Assembly: GCA_013399115.1 (NCBI GenBank)
Contig: VXAA01005226.1
Coordinates: forward strand, 118,509-182,508
DNA from: Anseranas semipalmata
Taxonomy: Eukaryota; Chordata; Aves; Anseriformes; Anseranatidae
DNA length: 64,000 nucleotides
Reading direction: 5' to 3'
Shown in pieces: positions 37,055 through 49,700 of the stretch; within the stretch, counting starts at the first letter, position 1, and the number at the start of each line of letters is the position of its first letter. The position numbers were made by a program, and so were the translations under genes. Under the pieces are notes generated by a model. That model was not told where the DNA came from, ran no database searches, and was given only the letters and a program-made list of their open reading frames with translations.

Positions 37055-37351
37055 GGATTCGATGATACCAGCACATGCACAAAGATGGATGAAAACCAAA
37101 AAAATTACCTCCTACTTTTAGGAGGTGTTGTAGAACTACAGGATAGCATTACAAAAAAAGTTGAAACAATGTCTTCCTGTACTAGGAAATTACAAACACA
37201 AATGATGAAAACAGTTGTGCAAATTTTGAAGTTGCAAACTCATTTTAAAACCATTGCAAACCAAGCCTTTTGTTCATTCTGTGTATACATATGCATTAGA
37301 GTTTGTCTCCACTCTTCAAGTGTTGTTTACTTGACTCTTCACTTTATGTAA
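37055..37351 (+). CDS. Possible coiled-coil exon, unrecognised
   Basis: Follows a good acceptor (TTCTGGTCTTTACAG) and stays open for 98 codons. The first two thirds have heptad-like spacing of hydrophobic residues (VVELQDSITKKVETM, then MMKTVVQILKLQTHFK), as in a coiled coil. The last 30 codons do not look coding, and no consensus donor was found except a weak AT|GTAAAC at 37348. It could be an exon of the plus-strand gene at 52-62 kb, an exon of something else, or chance. Confidence 0.25.
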   Translation, partial: GFDDTSTCTKMDENQKNYLLLLGGVVELQDSITKKVETMSSCTRKLQTQMMKTVVQILKLQTHFKTIANQAFCSFCVYICIRVCLHSSSVVYLTLHFM

Positions 37352-40300
37352 ACTCTAAGAACAAAAAGGAAAACATCTGCTATTTTAAAGTGCAATTACC
37401 TTACTTCTTTCTGTGAACCTATGACAAAGCAACAACCATGAGCCTCCAGCTATGTGAGGGCAGGGCTATCCATAAGCACACAACCTCAGGAACATTTTTG
37501 GTTTCATCCCCAGTGACGAATTCATGGGGAGAAGAAATGCCCCCTTGGCTTACATGTTACTATCCCCTACCACTAACCTGATGTCTTGTCAGAAGAGCTC
37601 CTTAGTGAATTTAACACAAGACCCCTTAATTTACAGTATTTCTTAGCCTCTGGAAGTCTTCAAAGCCTCCCATTTCTGAACAGTTACGTTATTCTGCTGC
37701 CTGAAATAATCAAGCCTACACACAAATGTAAGCCCCACAGACTACAGAGATGCTTGTTTGGAAGGTTATTGCCCAGGTTGGAAGGGATCATTTGAAAGAG
37801 TGTTTTGATAAAACAGGGTAGTACAGGAACGAAGTATGATTTATATTGCAACTGACAAAATGTGGGTTTGGATATGGTTAAAGTCTAGACATCAAAGTGC
37901 AAGGGATGAAACAAAGCTCATGCTATAGCCCAGCACCTTGTCTCTGTGCTGTTTTCTGCCAAGATTGTAGCTCAGTGTCAGGATCTCTTGGGACTCAGTG
38001 CCACTGCTACACCTGTACAGTGCTAGCAAAATAAAACCTGGAGATTTTACTAAGTAAACATTAGCCACGTCAGCACAGAGGACTCATTGGCAGCATTGGT
38101 TTTTGTGTGGTGTGCGTAGTAAAAGATGTCTTGCTGCAGGACTGAGTCTGTTATGAGTCTGCTCAAGCCCTCCTGCAGTCTTTACTCATTTCTGTCAGAA
38201 CACACAATTATATTTGAGTACAATATTTCTGAAAGCAAGGGTATTAACATTCAACATTTAGATATAGTCTTACATAAGAACATTTTAACTGACTACATCC
38301 TATTGCTTCACATTTGGTTAAAAAGCTCAAGTGACATACAGTTCTGTGGTACTTCACAACAGACTGGTATGTGTTGGAGACCATCTTTTTGCATTTTGCA
38401 ATTCTAGCAGTGGCTAACAGTAAAAGAAATATTGAGGTAATATTAAAAAGTGATAATAATAATACTTAGCTCTTACCTAGTATCTTTCTTCAGCTGATCT
38501 CAAAGCTCTGTTAAAAGGCATACATATCATTCTCCCCATGCTACAGCTGAAAAGCTGAAGCCTCTGTGGCAAAACCAGATATAATTCTAGGATATCCTTA
38601 AATCAAGTTCTGTACTTTCTCAAGATAGTCATGTTGTCTTGGCTTCTTGTAGGTCTTGTTCTGGAATAAATACAGGCCAATTAATAGTGGTAAGAAAGCA
38701 ATGATATCTTAAAGATCTGCAGATAGCATCTGAATGATATTTTTTTTGATGTTATATAATATTGTTGATACATATAAAAAGTTAATACATACAATATGTT
38801 AATACATTTAATATTGTTGATACGTATAATAATTACATAACATATAAGTTATATAATATTGTTGATACGTAACAGTATTGTTTTTTCTAAGTGGTCATCA
38901 CCAATGGGAATTTCCATGTTGAGTTCTTTCCATATGTTTGCATTCTGCAACAAATTTTCAATTCTTTTCCTAAATCAAAATGAAAATAAATATGAAATAC
39001 CAGTTTGCTCTGGGACAGACATCTTTATTGTCTTTGTTTGCCGCTAAGCTGTAATTAGTGTCAAGTTCTAGATAGGTATAAAAAGATTAATACACATAAT
39101 TGCAATTCATTTTCCTCACTGAAATGATGTAATTTTGCCCAGGATTTAGCAATAGCATCTCTGGAATATGTTTCTGTAACTGCAATTCAGAGAATAGATT
39201 TCAGACTGGCAAGTTTAGATTTTCACCAGTAGTGTAATAAGCTGGTGACAAAATGGGATTATTTTAGAACATCACACATCAGCTGAATTTAAACACGGGT
39301 GCTAGAAATGTGCATATTTTGTATGTTTTGAGTAATTTCTGAGAGTCTGAGCATTACCCCAAAATCTAAAAGAAGTATGACAGCAGGTTTACATAGTCGC
39401 ATTATATCACCTGTATGAGACCTTCACCTAGTTTAAATTTGCATTATAGCAACAGTTTCATGGGCCAAGGCTGCTTAATAATAGTTGAGAATCTGGCCCA
39501 GATTTCAAGGACTACCTGTCCTGAGATCGGAGTAACATCAAGGTTCCTTTACTCTGAATTGCATGAAAGGTCCTTGAGAGATGAGAACTGTGCCTTTTAT
39601 GCTCAGATATAATACATGCTGTCAGTGATTTTTTCAGCTGTTCTGAACTTGGAGATGTACATAGAATTACATGGCAACCCAGGTGTTTTGATTTTTTGCA
39701 TTTATTGTGCCAGGACTCAAGGATTTGGAGTGTTAATTCAGAAGTAGACCATACAGGGTGGTAGGAAGCATGCAGGTGTGGTGGTTTGGTCTTCTGGAAA
39801 ACTACTTATTTCCTGCACTTATGTAGGCAGCAGAAAGCAGAAAAAAAGATTCACCTGAACACCTAAAATTCACTGTGGGTAACCTGACTCTTTTAGCTAC
39901 TTGAGGGTAAAGATCAAGGGCAGCGTCTGCTTCCTAGGCAAGAGGATGAGAGATCTTCTGCTACATTCTGAATTCCTCACTCAAAGCCCAGATCTGCTCA
40001 GAGTCCCTCCCCGTGCCAGCTATGGACCAGGTCCTAGTCTTTAAGACTGTCTGAATCAGTCATTAAGCTGTAATTGTGACAGGTTAATTGCAATTTATCA
40101 GTAAGCAAAAGATCAGCTGCTATTATGAATAACTGAAAGTTAGTATGTAGTTAGAGTAACTTTTAGTTGCTACTAACAAAGTTATATTTTTGACTCATAT
40201 TTCTAATGTGCCTTACTATTTCAAGCACCTGAATAGAAAGATAATAATTATCCATGAAAGGAGAAATGTTCAGTATCAGTATCAGCCAAAAACATTTTAT

Positions 40301-43300
40301 GGGTAATAGGTTTCTTAAAATGTCTCTATCTGGGTTCTGAAGCAGTTGTGATTTATGGCTGTCACCCAGGTGGTGTAAAGCATCCTACGAGAGAGAAATA
40401 CTGCCTGTGACACATCTGAAAGAACATTTTGCAAAAAGTATAGGGAGGAAAATGTGACTTGCAATTCCTCATTTCACACATCTTTGCACAGCAGAGATAT
40501 AAATTCAAGCTCCTCTGAAAAGTGGAAATATAGCTGGTGGCCTCCTTCTTGTTCCCTTTTCTAGCTTAGAAACAAAGCAAAACAAAACATTTTGCAAGTT
40601 ACTGTCCCTGGGCATTGTTACTCCAAATAAATTTGCTTAAAAATACCTGAGCCAGAGTGGTGTGGAGAAAGGTTGTTTCACCCTCAGTCTGTCTCACAAC
40701 CTTTCCCTCCTTTACAAGCACCGAAATGGCACCTCATTCCTTGTTGAAAAACAATATATCAATAAAACTGCCTCAAATTTCTATTCGGGTCTTCCCCTAA
40801 CCCAAATCTTTCACTAGAGGAGTACTGCAAACAAAACAAAAACTAAATCCACATAAAAATCTGTTGTACTCCTTCTTTAATAGTTTGTGTGTGGGGGTGT
40901 CTTGATTCTAGAAAATAACTGTTCTAATGCTAATAATTTGCCTTATTTTCTCCTTACCTGCTTATGTTTTCTGTTGGCATTCTGCTTTGGCCTCAGTGTT
41001 TGTTGCTGAGGAAGGTAGGAGCCATCAGAACCACGTTCAAAAGCTATCTGTGCAGACTCCAGTCTAAAGGGACCTTTTGAGAAGGTGTCTTATTTATTTT
41101 TAACAACTGCACACTTCCAGCAGTCTGTCACCAGCTTTAATATTATCCTGTTCTGCAGGATTTTACTAGTTCACATCTCTCGCATGCCAGTAGGTTTTTC
41201 AGGAGATATGCCTTTCATCAGGAATCCAGCACAGCTATTCACTTGTTATCAGAGCTCGTTCTCATCAGGATGAAAAAAAATTGGAGGGAGGAGCTGATTG
41301 ACAAGGACATGCATTACTCCTGCCATAAGGATGACATTAAACTGCAGAGAATGAAATCATATATGCACTACCATGCAAATCATGTATGCATATATGCCCT
41401 TTTGAGAAGAAAAAGACATTCCCTTCACCTAAAAAGATAGTGCTCATCCTAAAATTTGTTTGAACTATGTACTAGCCTCTCACTAACTGCCTACTGAGGC
41501 AGGTAGCATGTTCTAAGGAGGAATATTTTTTAAAAATGGTCTATTGCTACTCATCCTCAAAATGTTTACTGAAATTGCTAACGCTGTTTAATTCTCAGAT
41601 CTTTTACTTCATTTGATTTCTGACTGCAAACACAAAACAAACGCTATCATCAAATGCAGAGAAAAAATCATTTTAGTAGTGATCACTTTACTGTTGAATA
41701 TATACATACAAATATTTATGAATTTAGTATGCTAAAATGTGTTCCCCATGTTGGCAGAGGAACACACCCCCCTACATTAGCCTAGATTTTCTGCACAGGA
41801 AGTACAGAAAGCAAAGCTTATTGTCAGTACTGCTAGTTTGATACAGAAGGTGCTTCCCTGCATCGCCATAAGCACAATCAAATACATAACTTTGGTACTG
41901 CAGCTGGATTAGACAGGGGCTTGGAATTTAGGGTTCCTCATATCTCTTTCAGAAATGAGGAATTTACTGCAATGGCAGTGTTCTGCATTTCATTCAAAAA
42001 GTATATTGATTTGCAAGAGCCTTTCCTAACCAGCAAAGCTGAAGAATTTGTAATGAAATGAGGCACTGTATGCATGCGGCTGCTCTATTACATCAAATTG
42101 TTTGGGCTGAAATGGCTCATTTTACTGCTAAATCTGGAGGTTTCTATTCTGAACTAATGACAAGCATTTGTGTTAGATAAAGATCTTCAGTGTATCTGCT
42201 GAAGTGTAAAGCTAATTGTGTTAGAAGTAAGCACATTACTGACGCATTCTTAAAGACTTTTGCCTATTTGAAGTGCAGCTGAAATTCTTAAGGATGCAGC
42301 TAGAGAGTCCAGTCAGGAGCAGCTGTAGAAACAACTAGCATAAGGGCTGCTGTTTTGGGCTGTGGGAGGAGTACCCACATCTGTGCTTCCTCCCACCATC
42401 AACTTTCTTTCCCTGAGCCTCTTTCCCCATTTCATTGACACAGGACTTCCCAGAAAATCTTGGGCCATGCTGCTTGTGGCCATAATGCTGTTTTACCATG
42501 CATGATAGTTCTTTCTTAAATCTGTTTATTTGGTTTTGGAGCTCTGCAGAGCATGGACTGCCCCGTGATTTTGCAGAGCACCATGCCACTGGGCCCCTGT
42601 TCTCGGTTGTTCTGTAGACCTCTCTGTGAGAAGAAGAATTAAAAACACTAAATTATCAATTAGGTTCCCTGCCTAACTTTCTTCTTTTCATTTCATCAAG
42701 TTTATTTGATGTAAGTATTGTATAGATTTTCAATTGCTGGAAATTATTTATCAAATATTTTATGTCATTATTATATAGGTCTTATGAGCTCTTCTTAACT
42801 GAAGCCAGACTGAAGGACATTCACGTACAGTATTAAGAGCCCTACTAGATAGACATACAAAAAAAAAAAGGTAAAATTCATCTGGAGTCAGTGGAGCATG
42901 GTGGAGAGAAGGCCCAATATAAGTTGGTGCATCAGTGTGTTGCCTGTGCAGATATGACCGCTGATCCTCAACAGTATTTGTTAGGCTGGACATAGCAACA
43001 TACTTCTTTAACCCCACTGTATTTCATTCTCAAGTTAGCTAGTTTGTAGATATCCCAGGAATAGTTTTCCTGTTGATTTCAGTGGTGTTAAGGATTCAAG
43101 ATTAGGAAAATAAAGTACACAGTTAACATGCTTAATTGTGCTACTGAATTGGAAATGAGAAGTATCAACTCACTGAGGAGAGATTCTCATTGCTTTCTTT
43201 TCTCTCTGCATCATCAAATCAGGATGATCACTGGAAGTGATTCAATGACTTCTACAGCTCTCATGGTGAGAGATCTCACCATTCACTGTGAAGTATCATT

Positions 43301-44036
43301 AACACAATGAAAAGTGCAGATAAAGAAATGCCTATTAAGTATCCAGTGCAGATTTTCCTTTATGGCTATCTTACTTTGGCTGAAACCTGTTTCCATTTAA
43401 TTTTACTTAGGAAGGAAGATTTCATTCTGTTCAGTGAGCTGACAATAAGATAATGAATTCTGTACCATGAGCTATCTCTACTTTATTTTTAGATTCACTT
43501 TCCCCTAGACAAGTTACTGGACATCTGAGCTCATCTGGTGATCATTCCCTTCCCACCCTAAGATTATCCTCACTTTAATTTAATTTCACTTGTGTGTCAG
43601 AAAGCTCTTCTAGGTTAGGAAGAAGTCAATTAATCTGGTGAGGGGTTCCAGCATTATATTTTGTTACACTTCTTTGAAGTATTTTTTTTTTTCAAATTCA
43701 GAAGCAGCCTAAGCATACTGTTTTAGGGGCAAAAGGGTAGAATTCATGCAGTTGTTCAGTATGGCATTGGCAAAAGAAGTTGTGCACATTCCCATGTGAG
43801 TCTGAGGCATGTACATAATTCATAATGCAATGCTATGCAGAAATATCTAAGCTAGCTTTAAATAGGTAGTTGGTGATAAGTCTGTGTTGGTGTGACACTC
43901 CCTCTGGTCTGATTTATTCCAGTTTTCCAGACCTAGAGGCTGTAGTATTTTCAACGCTTCAGTTAGGTCCTTCAGAGCTAGCGTAGGTACCTCTGCATGA
44001 CACTGCATTTGTGCACATCCCAGTTTGTGGCTGTTG
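37352..44036. other. Intergenic, nothing recognised
   Basis: Long AT-rich stretch with no supported gene. The only structured part noticed is the degenerate minisatellite at 38750-38881. Confidence 0.5.
38750..38881 (+). repeat. AT-rich degenerate minisatellite
   Basis: Three copies of a TAATATTGTTGATACRTA-like unit (near 38758, 38809 and 38856) with related GTTAATACATA units between them. Confidence 0.7.
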
Positions 44037-44930
44037 TGGCTGTTCAATCATAAAAACATCCAGGTTGACAGGGACCTCTGGAGATTGTACGGTCAAACCA
44101 CCTGTTGAAATCATTGCCTTAGACTGGGTTATCCAGAGTCCCATCAAACCAAGTGTTGACTACTTCCAGCAAGGGAGATTCCACCACTTTCAGTGTTTCA
44201 GTGTCTGTCTTGAACCAGGGAGACAGTATCGCAGTTATAGCCGACAGGGTGCTAATTGGAGTGGAATAATCACACCCTTGACTTCTGGCTGTACTCTGGT
44301 TGATGCAGCCCACAACAAGGTTTCCCTTCATAGGTAAGGGCACGCTGCTGGCACATGTTCAGGTTGCCATCCATCAGAACCCCCCAGGCTGCACCCCAGC
44401 CAGCCAAACACCCCCATTCCCAAAACTGCTGTATGGGACTACTCTGTCCCAGGTGCAGGATTTAACATTTATCTTTGTTAAACTTCATGCAGTTTTTGTT
44501 GCCCTGATCTTCCAGGCTGTCACAATCTCTCTTTTTGGTGGTCCTTCCTTTCAGTATCTTTCAGCTTCCAATTTGGTGTCATCTGCAAACTTGCTGAGGA
44601 TGCATTCAAACCTGTCATCCTGAGTTTTTATAAAGCTATTGAGTAGTTTCAGGCCCAGCGTTAACCCCTGAGGAACTCCACTTGTGACTGGCTGCTGGTT
44701 AACCACCATCCTTTCAGCTCAGCAGTTAAGCCAGTTCTCCACATATCTCATGGTCAATCTGTCCAGATCATATCTTGCCAGCCTGCCAACAGGATACTGA
44801 GGAAGAACAGGTCAAAAATCTAGCTAAATTCAAGGTAGATGATGTCCACAAATCTCTTCTCACCTACTTAGCAAATTGATTCATCCTGGAAGGCATCACA
44901 GAATGGCAACTAAAGACATTGCAACGCTCT
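44037..44930 (-). mobile_element. Old CR1 fragment (reverse)
   Basis: Diverged CR1: ATCATAAAAACATCCAGGTT at the 3' terminus, AGATTCCACCACTTTCAGTG, TGTCCCAGGTGCAGGATTTA, GGTGTCATCTGCAAACTTGC, ACCCCTGAGGAACTCCACTT and ATCATATCTTGCCAGCCTG, in the order expected for a reverse-oriented CR1. The frames here are not genes. Confidence 0.9.
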
Positions 44931-47900
44931 TTATAGGTTGATAGATACTTTTGTCCTAAAGAAACCATTTTTATACCAACCTCTTCATCATTTGACAGCT
45001 ATTCGCCTCAAAATTTCCTTCAAACAATGCCACTTACACTGTTAATACTTTCTGATATCCTCAGAAACATAATGGAACAGAATTCCAACTATTTTGTCTG
45101 TTTGTTGGTATTGCTAGCTTTTTCACTTATAAAATGGCAAAAAAAAAAATCTCCTCAGACTCTAGTTGCTTCTGGCAACATACTGGAAAGGCTGGTAATT
45201 TTACATACTAAAGTGGAGTGCTGTCCTATAGTATACAATCATGCAACAAGCAAGGTAAAATAGCCATCACACTTGCTGCTGCCCACAGCATCACTTTTGA
45301 ACCATTTGTGTTTTTGCAGCAGTTCTCCTAAGAAGATGAGTCTGTGCTTGGCTCACAATCTGAAGAGCAGCAGACACGTTTTTTCGGGGCCAAATGTACA
45401 GAGCATATTCAAGGGAGTGATGCCTTTCTGTGGGTGCTAAGAACACCATGGAGATTTAAGTTCTCATGTAGTGAGAAGCTCCTGGACAGCAGCAAGTTAT
45501 TGAGGGGTATGTGGTGCCCTTGAAATTTACAGCCTAGTTTTACCTACAGTAAGTTTTTTGCGTGCTTCAACTGATAATGTTGGCATAAAGGTGAGAACTG
45601 CAACAATACTGTTCAAAGTGGGAGGTGAAAAAACAATCTTGCTACTTCCTGTCTTCTCAGCAGGAAGGGCATGGAGCTCTGGGTTCACAACAAGGGGAGA
45701 AAAAAGCTGCTACTGCTCCTACAGAGGTAAAAACAACCCACCTGATACATGGTCATCCAGCAAAGTTCTGAAGTCCAAACAGAAACTGCATAGCTACCTG
45801 AATAATATATATATACACCATTCTACATTTGATGACACAGGTCATTTTTACTGGTGTACCTTCTGATCACTTTTCTCTACCCTCCAGCCACAGCTCTGTC
45901 CTGTCTGATTTATCCATGTCACCTCAGTTCATGATTTTCTTTTCCCTGGTCTCTGAGAAGGGCACTCAGTTGCTCTTCCTGGCTAACAAGAGAAAGGTCT
46001 TTAACATCAATAACATGAAAAAATAAACTGTCATCCATGATTCCTTTGTTGCCCTCCTAATGGCCTCTTGTACACAAAGAGCAACAGGAGGACAGTGACG
46101 TAAAATTCAGTATCAGAGCAGATAACCAGTGGCTAAATCAACCATTCAAAGCCTCTCAAGAAGTGGACACTACACCACTCACCAGCCGTTCTTGCTGAGC
46201 TGCACAAGTGTCTGAAAGCATCAGGGAAGGTGTCCAAAAGCACCATAGTGGTGCCAGAGCTGACAGCCCTCTGACTGTCAGGGGGAGCTGGGGTCCTCAG
46301 CATCTGAGGTGATTATGAAAATTTGACTCGTCACAAAAGTTTATCAAAGCCTGTGAGAGAGCTAATAGAAGCAGTATGGAAATTTTCTTCTTATTCTTTG
46401 CTTAAAGTTTGACTGCCCAAACCAGTAACTTTACTCTTGTATTTCCAAGTTACATTTTCTTTTAATAAATTAATTTTGGGGAAGGATTTTGGAAGTGGGG
46501 ATGCTATTTTAAGAGGATCCCAGATGCCCCTCCTGCAACCCTGACTCCCATAATATACTTTAAACTGCCTTGTACTTTGCTTCCACAAATCGCACAAAAT
46601 CTGACATTCACAACTGCTGCAGTAGAGTAAAAAGCCAAGCACTTCTAACTTCAATCTTGTAACTTTTCTCCCAGCTTAAAGTTTAAAGCGTTAAGCTTAC
46701 CTCCCACTAAGAACCATTCTGTCCAGATCTGCAGCCTTCTCATCTGAGTTTAATAACATTTCTCTCCTCCTCTCCAAGGTGAGGGGAAAAAAAGTTCTCT
46801 GTTCTGCAAGGCTACCTCCAGCACCTCTGCAGAATACCTTTGCAACACTTACCTGCCAACTCTCCAGTGGCATAGCAGGAGACTTATGTTGCTCTGCACA
46901 ACTCCCTGACTTTGCAGAGAAGTGCTGTTGAGGAACTGCAACTGCAACTGCAACCAAGCTCTTTCTGCTTCCTGAAATGTCTGAACCCATTGCCCACAAA
47001 CCACGAACAGCTGACAAATGTGCTCGGACCAATTGTGATCATCTCATGTCTATTGATGTTGATGTGTTTTGTTTTTTGATACAATACATATTAAATATTT
47101 CCACTTACTGCAAAATTTATCTGCCTGTAAGCAGTCACAGTTGCGGGAAAGAAAGAGGACTAATAGGACTGAAAGTGAAAAAGCACACATGCGCATATGC
47201 TATTATAAGCACATGTTAATATATAGATACAGGCATTTCTTTCCTGTGGTATGAAGGCCATTCAGCCTCTCTGTAATATTTGCTTAGATAACAGCTGAAT
47301 ATAAGTTAGCACTAAGAGATTTTGTGCATTCTATGGTCTGTGTGTGCCCACTGGTAGTCCAATAAGCTTTCTTTTATGACAGACTCTCTGATGCCACTTA
47401 CAGCCCCATATGTAGAGTTGAGACCATGTCAGTGGTGAACATATTGATCTGAGAGCCATGGCAGGCACTGTCTCCATGATGCAGTGATAAAACGTGTGGT
47501 AATCCTGAGGCAGGGCAGCCCGCAAGGCTCAATACTTTCTGGCTCTCTTGAACTGCTTCTGTCTCATTATTGAATGATAGAGCCTTCCAAAGAGACGAGT
47601 ACCTGCTTAGTATGTGCTGTATGTAGACTACAGTCTTTTTAAAAGTGAAAAGTATTGGCTCAGTCTCTTTATAAATGAAGAGAATAAAGTATGCAAAGGG
47701 AAGGAAGTTTTGGCAGGGATTTGCTATTATCCTGATCCTCTTCATTATACACTGTTCACTGTATTCTTAATTGTATTCAACATATGTATCTGCAACCAGA
47801 AATCTGGCAGAGCAACAGAGATACATGCAAAAGTGCTAGAATTCCTTCACCCTCTTTAATTTCTAAATATTGTTCACTATCAGTGTTGCAGCGGAGTATC

Positions 47901-48789
47901 TGCAAAACCTGACTATGCAGGAGGTAGCAGGACAAACTCATTTCTCTTCAAAAACTTAAAGATATATTCCCAGGAGTTTCAGTATGAATAATAAGAGTGT
48001 TCAGAGTAAGGATGTTCTCTTTCTTCCAAATTAAGGGGATATGCTTGGGGACTTTTAAATCCAAAAGCTCATTAAACGTTATGTTTTATCCCTTTGTTGA
48101 GATTCTCCAAGATAAAAAGCAATAGTGTGGGAAAATATAATTCTATCCTTAGCAATGTCTAACTGTTCTTTTTAGTGTTTAATAAGGAAACTATTGCTCC
48201 AATTACTGGTTGAGCTTATAAAATATTCTTATAAGATTTTAGTGATCTGCAGTTTAAAACTTACAACCGGTTCAATATAAAAAAGACCGAGTAATACCTT
48301 TCATAAAATAAAAAGTAAAGAAATATTTTCCACTACACCCAAATGCAAAAATTCAAAACAGTGTTGAATTTGTCTCATCTGTGTAATATCCTACTAGTTC
48401 TGTATTATATGTTGTGAAGGTAAGGCATAAAAGAGTTCAGATGATTTTTCAAAGTCACATGGCAAGTCTGCTACTGAATTAAGATTAGACCGCATATCTC
48501 CTAAAGCTGTGCCTTATGCTTTAATCTGTAGGGTGTATTTTTCCCTTCAGTAACAATCAGGAGGGCTTCCGGAACCAAACTTGTCACATTAACCTGTGAA
48601 ATCCAGTAACCTCACTGTTGCTTCAAGCCAAAAGCAGCTGTAAGTTTTTAAGGAGCTGCTCATCCTCAGCACTCATATAGCACATTAAATAGCCCTGAGA
48701 CTTTGATTTTTAGGGAGTAAAGTTTGCACTGTCCCTGGGAATGTAGTTTTTTCCACGGTTCTTAAAGACTGACCTACTTGTAGAGTACT
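44931..48789. other. Intergenic, nothing recognised
   Basis: No gene or known repeat supported. Open frames on both strands at 46.4-47.7 kb overlap and lack domains and splice signals. Confidence 0.5.
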
Positions 48790-49700
48790 AGGTTAACACA
48801 GGGTATGGACTTCTGGAGGTTGTCTGGTTTAATCCATCACTGAAAGCAGGGTAAGCTTATGCCAGGTTGCTCAGGGCCCAGTCCAGTAGTTTTAATGTCT
48901 CCAAGGATGTAGAGCCTACCATCTGTGTGCACTTGTTCTGAGATTTGACCTCCCTCATTGTGATTTTTTTTTTTTCTAACGTGTAAGTGAAATTTCCCAT
49001 GCTGCTACTTATATCTATTGCCTCTTGCCCTGTTATTATGTAACTCTGGGAAGCATCTGGCTCCATCTTTGCTTATTGCCTCTCATGGGGTAGTTGGAGA
49101 CAGTGATAAGATCTGCCTGTGGTCTTGGTAATGCAGCCCAGAATGTGGTTGGCCTTTTCAGCTTCCAGGGCTAATGTTCAACTTCTTGTCTACCAGGTAC
49201 CTCCTGATCCTTTTCTGCAAACCTTGATTTCTAGACTGGCAGTGCCCAGCCCATACTATTTACGGGTTTATTCGGACCCAGGTGCAGGAATTTGCATTTG
49301 CCTTTGCTGTCCTTCATGAGGTTCCTGTTAGCCTATTTTTCCAGCTTGTCCAGGTCCCCCTTTATGCCCCTGAGCCTTGCCCTTGAGTGTATCAGCCACT
49401 TGTCTCAATTTGGCATCTGTCCAGCTGTGTCATTAACGCGGACGTTAAATAGTATTGACCTCAATATCAGCTGACAAATGCTGCTAGTTGTTCACTGCCC
49501 TCGGTCAGTCCTTCCTGACTGTTCCCAATCCCCTCATCTTCTATGAGCCTGGATACTATTTCTGAACAGGTTTGCTCCATAAACAATTGCCACAGTCTTC
49601 AAAAGATGATCGAGATCATCCTTGTAGTGGTATCAGGAACTCTTGGTAACCTTAGATGAACATCATGTCCCATGGATTGGACCCTGTGGGACATAGGACA
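48790..49700 (-). mobile_element. Old CR1 fragment (reverse)
   Basis: Diverged CR1 body: CTCAGGGCCCAGTCCAGTAG, AACGTGTAAGTGAAATTTCC, ACCCAGGTGCAGGAATTTGC, TGTCCAGGTCCCCCTTTATG, TTTCTGAACAGGTTTGCTCC, AAAGATGATCGAGATCATCC. The boundaries, especially on the right, are approximate. The following 280 bases are unexplained. Confidence 0.82.

Noticed and set aside
41253..41383. Possible plus-strand exon (acceptor TTGTTATCAG, basic helical peptide, donor CAT|GTATGC)
   Set aside because: The sites are moderate and there is no partner exon with matching phase. The gene at 52031 starts with its own ATG after an in-frame stop, so this cannot join it as coding sequence.
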